NCBI RefSeq assembly: GCF_040438925.1
Contig: NZ_CP159258.1
Coordinates: 5,231,001 to 5,295,000 of the forward strand
Length of the DNA: 64,000 nt
Reading direction: 5' to 3'
DNA from: Pseudomonas sp. MYb327
GTDB lineage: Bacteria; Pseudomonadota; Gammaproteobacteria; Pseudomonadales; Pseudomonadaceae
A model generated the notes under the pieces. The model saw only the letters and a list, made by a program, of their open reading frames with translations, was not told the origin of the DNA and made no database searches. Every line of letters starts with the position of its first letter. Within the stretch, counting starts at the first letter, position 1. Made by a program: the position numbers and the translations under genes. Positions 63,319 to 64,000 of this stretch are shown one piece after another.

Positions 63319-64000
63319 TCACACTTGGCCGTATTGCTGCCCATGGCGTAACCAACGATCCAGCAGGGGGCTGACATGGTCGGGCCAGCGCTCTAGCAAT
63401 GCTTGCGCGGCGTCTCGCACGGCGGGTAGCAGGTCGGCGTCGCGCATCAGGTCCGCGACTTTGAATTGAAGCAGACCAGTCTGCCGCGTGCCGAGCATTT
63501 CACCGGGGCCGCGCAGTTCGAGGTCTTTTTCGGCGATGACAAAACCGTCGTTTGTTTCGCGCATGATACCCAGGCGCTGACGACCGATTTGCGACAGCGG
63601 CGGGTGGTAGAGCAGCACGCAATGGCTGGCGGCGCTGCCCCGCCCCACACGACCGCGCAACTGGTGCAGTTGGGCGAGGCCAAGGCGTTCGGGGTTTTCG
63701 ATGATCATCAGGCTGGCGTTGGGCACGTCCACACCGACTTCGATCACGGTGGTGGCGACCAGCAGCTGCAAGTTGCCCGCCTTGAATTCGGCCATCACTG
63801 CGGCTTTCTCGACGGGTTTCATGCGTCCGTGGATCAGCCCGACCTTCAACTCGCCGAGGGCGGCGGTGAGGTCTTCGTAAGTGGTTTCGGCAGCCTGGCA
63901 GGTCAGCTCTTCCGACTCTTCGATCAGCGTGCACACCCAATAAGCCTGACGCCCTTCGGCACAGGCGCCGCGCACCCGTTCGATGACTTCGACGCGCCGG
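63319..64000 (-). CDS. recG: ATP-dependent DNA helicase RecG, C-terminal part
   Basis: The minus-strand frame enters from the right edge and ends at 63319. The 227 visible residues contain the second helicase domain of RecG: GLIHGRMKPVEKAAVMAEFKAGNLQLLVATTVIEVGVDVPNA (motifs IV-V), then RLGLAQLHQLRGRVGRG (motif VI), and FVIAEKDLELRGPGEMLGTRQTG, the RecG-specific TRG-like region. The full protein is about 690 residues, so roughly the first two thirds lie outside. RecG unwinds and reverses stalled replication forks and branched DNA. Confidence 0.95.
   Translation of the reverse strand, partial: RRVEVIERVRGACAEGRQAYWVCTLIEESEELTCQAAETTYEDLTAALGELKVGLIHGRMKPVEKAAVMAEFKAGNLQLLVATTVIEVGVDVPNASLMIIENPERLGLAQLHQLRGRVGRGSAASHCVLLYHPPLSQIGRQRLGIMRETNDGFVIAEKDLELRGPGEMLGTRQTGLLQFKVADLMRDADLLPAVRDAAQALLERWPDHVSPLLDRWLRHGQQYGQV

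Overview
The window is a chromosomal segment of a Pseudomonas of the fluorescens group. Three things support this: uniform high-GC coding with NNC/NNG codon preference, many REP elements of the 'GTAGGAGCC..GGCTCCTAC' type between transcription units, and gene orders I know from P. aeruginosa and P. putida (aspA / LysR / purE-purK; pstSCAB-phoU ... phoR-phoB; ubiA-ubiC / rubA-rubB / hupA / HDOD / recG). The identification rests on translated motifs and synteny remembered from those genomes. No database search was run.

Layout. 1-7.4 kb (minus strand): the N-terminal 717 residues of a very large DUF6543 (dermonecrotic-toxin-like) protein that runs off the left edge, a class II histone-deacetylase-like acetylpolyamine amidohydrolase, an AraC-type regulator, a type I asparaginase and aspartate ammonia-lyase. 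7.6-14.5 kb: a LysR regulator divergent from aspA, purEK behind a leader with a strong hairpin/T-tract, a GlsB-type membrane protein, a DUF3299 secreted protein, a hexose-6-phosphate mutarotase, a hotdog thioesterase and an MFS transporter. 14.7-28.0 kb: the phosphate regulon block. It holds pstS and pstCAB-phoU, with Pho boxes before pstS and pstC, then a response regulator, an M23 peptidase, a CorC/CNNM-type protein and phoRB, followed by a small Y-X4-D secreted protein. 28.1-31.6 kb: ubiCA, rubredoxin and its reductase, and an HU protein.

31.7-61.7 kb is the accessory part and looks inserted between hupA and the HDOD/recG pair. It opens with small secreted or unknown genes (DUF2388, a secreted protein with an internal duplication, DUF6124). 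Next come a periplasmic DUF2931 protein and a VgrG whose C-terminus is a Tle1-like (DUF2235) lipase, overlapping by 8 nt. A complete HSI-II-type type VI secretion operon follows: tssA-B-C-E-F-G-H(clpV)-sfa-orfX-fha-tssJ-K-L-M-stp-stk. Behind it lie an SCP2-like gene, a decayed Fic gene and an AT-rich delta-60-repeat protein. The core resumes with an HDOD protein and the 3' end of recG.

How the parts work together. PhoR/PhoB, read out by Pst/PhoU, controls phosphate uptake. AnsA and AspA make a two-step asparagine-to-fumarate route beside a regulator. The T6SS operon supplies sheath, baseplate, membrane complex, recycling ATPase and a phosphorylation switch (Fha/Stp/Stk). The divergent VgrG-lipase is its likely spike-borne toxin, with the DUF2931 protein as probable immunity. 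No hcp gene and no stand-alone PAAR gene are present, so those parts must be supplied from elsewhere.
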